Translations under genes and position numbers: made by a program | Notes under the pieces: generated by a model | Told to the model about the DNA's origin: nothing | Database searches by the model: none | The model's input: the letters and a program-made list of their open reading frames with translations, nothing else | From: Ketobacter sp. MCCC 1A13808 | GTDB taxonomy: Bacteria > Pseudomonadota > Gammaproteobacteria > Pseudomonadales > Ketobacteraceae | Assembly (NCBI RefSeq): GCF_009746715.1 | Contig: NZ_VRKW01000003.1 | Coordinates: 248,001 to 312,000, forward strand | Direction: 5' to 3' | DNA: 64,000 nt | Shown: one piece after another, positions 63,217-64,000 of the stretch | How positions within the stretch are numbered: the first letter of the stretch is position 1 | Layout of the letters: every line of letters starts with the position of its first letter

Positions 63217-64000
63217 TTACGCTTTCATGGATTGCGCCAGTAATGTGGCTTGACGAGCCACCATGCCATAGATCGAAAGCTGCGGATTGGCACCGATGCT
63301 GGTGGGAAAAATGGAGCCATCCATAATATGCAATCCATGCAGGTGGTGAAATTTACCCAGGCTATCGACGACAGAGGTGCGCGGGTCTTCGCCCATGGCG
63401 CAGCCTCCCATAACATGAGCGCTGCCCAGCTTCATGCGGTTGATGCTGAGGTCCAGGCTATCGATATGCTGCAACGTTTTATCCAAAGTGGTATTGAACT
63501 CGCCGTTGGTGTGAATAGGTCGCACGGCTTTTGCGCCAGCCGCGAACTGCACCCTGGCCATCGTTTTGGTGGCGCGTACGACCGCTTCACGCAGGTAGTC
63601 ATTCACCGGGTAGTCGATACCGGGTAGGCCATCGTCGCGCAGGAAGATGGTGCCACCCTGACTTTGCTCGGTGAAGCCATCGCGGATCAATGCGATCATC
63701 ATATTCAGATAGGGCAAGCGATTCATTTGGTCGGAGTGGGATTTGCCATGCCCGACCCCGATGGAGGCTACGAAGCTGGGTTGCAGTGGTGGTACTTCCA
63801 TCTTAAACCCGGCCGCACCGGTGATGCCGTCCGTCCACAGAAAGTGATCGGAATAAACCGACTGGGGCGCGCCATAGAAGCCATCAATGCGTGTGCCGAA
63901 ATCCGCCAAGGTGGAGGGTACAGGATGCAAAAAGGTGCGCTTGCCGATGCGGTGGTGTGGATCCGGTGCTTTGGAGCGCAACAAAAGTCCAGGACCGTTT
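63217..64000 (-). CDS. GMC oxidoreductase, C-terminal part (runs off the window)
   Basis: The frame is open to base 64000, so the FAD-binding N-terminus lies outside. The visible 260 residues contain the GMC C-terminal signature: SAHVMGGCAMGEDP with the catalytic His, then LHIMDGSIFPTSIGANPQLS with the second catalytic residue. This layout resembles long-chain alcohol or sterol oxidases of the GMC family. Unlike the GMC gene at 49-50 kb, this end is intact. From memory a GMC gene lies near coaD in Pseudomonas too. Confidence 0.9.
   Translation of the reverse strand, partial: NGPGLLLRSKAPDPHHRIGKRTFLHPVPSTLADFGTRIDGFYGAPQSVYSDHFLWTDGITGAAGFKMEVPPLQPSFVASIGVGHGKSHSDQMNRLPYLNMMIALIRDGFTEQSQGGTIFLRDDGLPGIDYPVNDYLREAVVRATKTMARVQFAAGAKAVRPIHTNGEFNTTLDKTLQHIDSLDLSINRMKLGSAHVMGGCAMGEDPRTSVVDSLGKFHHLHGLHIMDGSIFPTSIGANPQLSIYGMVARQATLLAQSMKA

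Overview
The window looks like a chromosomal segment of a moderately GC-rich gammaproteobacterium of the broad Pseudomonadales/Oceanospirillales type. The evidence is SlmA, long AlgC, RNase PH-PyrE, LpxL-type acyltransferase, MexEF-like efflux, the DUF3348/DUF802/OmpA/DUF2894 cluster, and a core gene order (rpmB-rpmG, radC, coaBC, algC, argB, pyrE, rph, yicC; then mutM, ggt, ferredoxin, coaD) that, from memory, follows two Pseudomonas neighbourhoods. I cannot fix the genus. No rRNA, tRNA or CRISPR array is visible.

Layout. (1) 1-7.1 kb: an RND tripartite efflux operon on the minus strand (outer membrane factor cut by the window edge, pump, adaptor), divergent from an AraC-type regulator. (2) 7.1-11.3 kb: a four-gene, translationally coupled minus-strand operon, DUF3348 - TolQ/MotA-like DUF802 coiled-coil protein - OmpA/MotB-like - DUF2894. 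(3) 11.5-20.3 kb: an accessory zone. It has a secreted orphan, a SEC-C protein, an AT-rich HEPN-like protein, a DUF6434 protein, an attC-like hairpin, a TetR/RidA divergent pair with a striking operator array and an IS3 transposase scrap. It ends in a small decayed integrative island carrying hipBA. That island is bounded by 84-bp direct repeats derived from the 3' end and terminator of yicC, with matching arm-type sites inside both ends and a truncated integrase. (4) 20.3-32.6 kb: core genes yicC, rph-pyrE, CHAD and SixA-like, a CheY-like regulator, TauE, a DUF4124-like protein, slmA, argB, algC, coaBC and radC.

(5) 32.8-47.4 kb is the most unusual part: two divergent operons encoding eleven proteins around serine/threonine phosphorylation. 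They are an OmpA lipoprotein, a transmembrane PEGA-domain kinase, a trypsin-like (apparently catalytically dead) transmembrane FHA protein, a soluble PP2C phosphatase, two soluble FHA proteins, a MotA/TolQ/ExbB-like channel, a transmembrane PP2C phosphatase with an M4-protease-propeptide-like C-terminus, a transmembrane M4 (thermolysin-family) metallopeptidase with a C-terminal FHA domain, a tandem-FHA ABCG-type transporter, and a membrane-anchored VWA protein. The repeated architecture, an envelope-side protease-like module joined through one membrane helix to a cytosolic phospho-signalling domain, suggests a dedicated trans-membrane phosphothreonine circuit controlling an ABC exporter. I do not recognise it as a described system.

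(6) 47.4-64 kb: a Baeyer-Villiger-like monooxygenase next to a frameshifted, 3'-truncated GMC oxidoreductase, then rpmBG, an EAL-HDOD protein, a hydantoinase/oxoprolinase, mutM, a small exported protein, ggt, ferredoxin, coaD, a GGDEF-EAL protein, an LpxL-type acyltransferase and a second GMC oxidoreductase running off the right edge.
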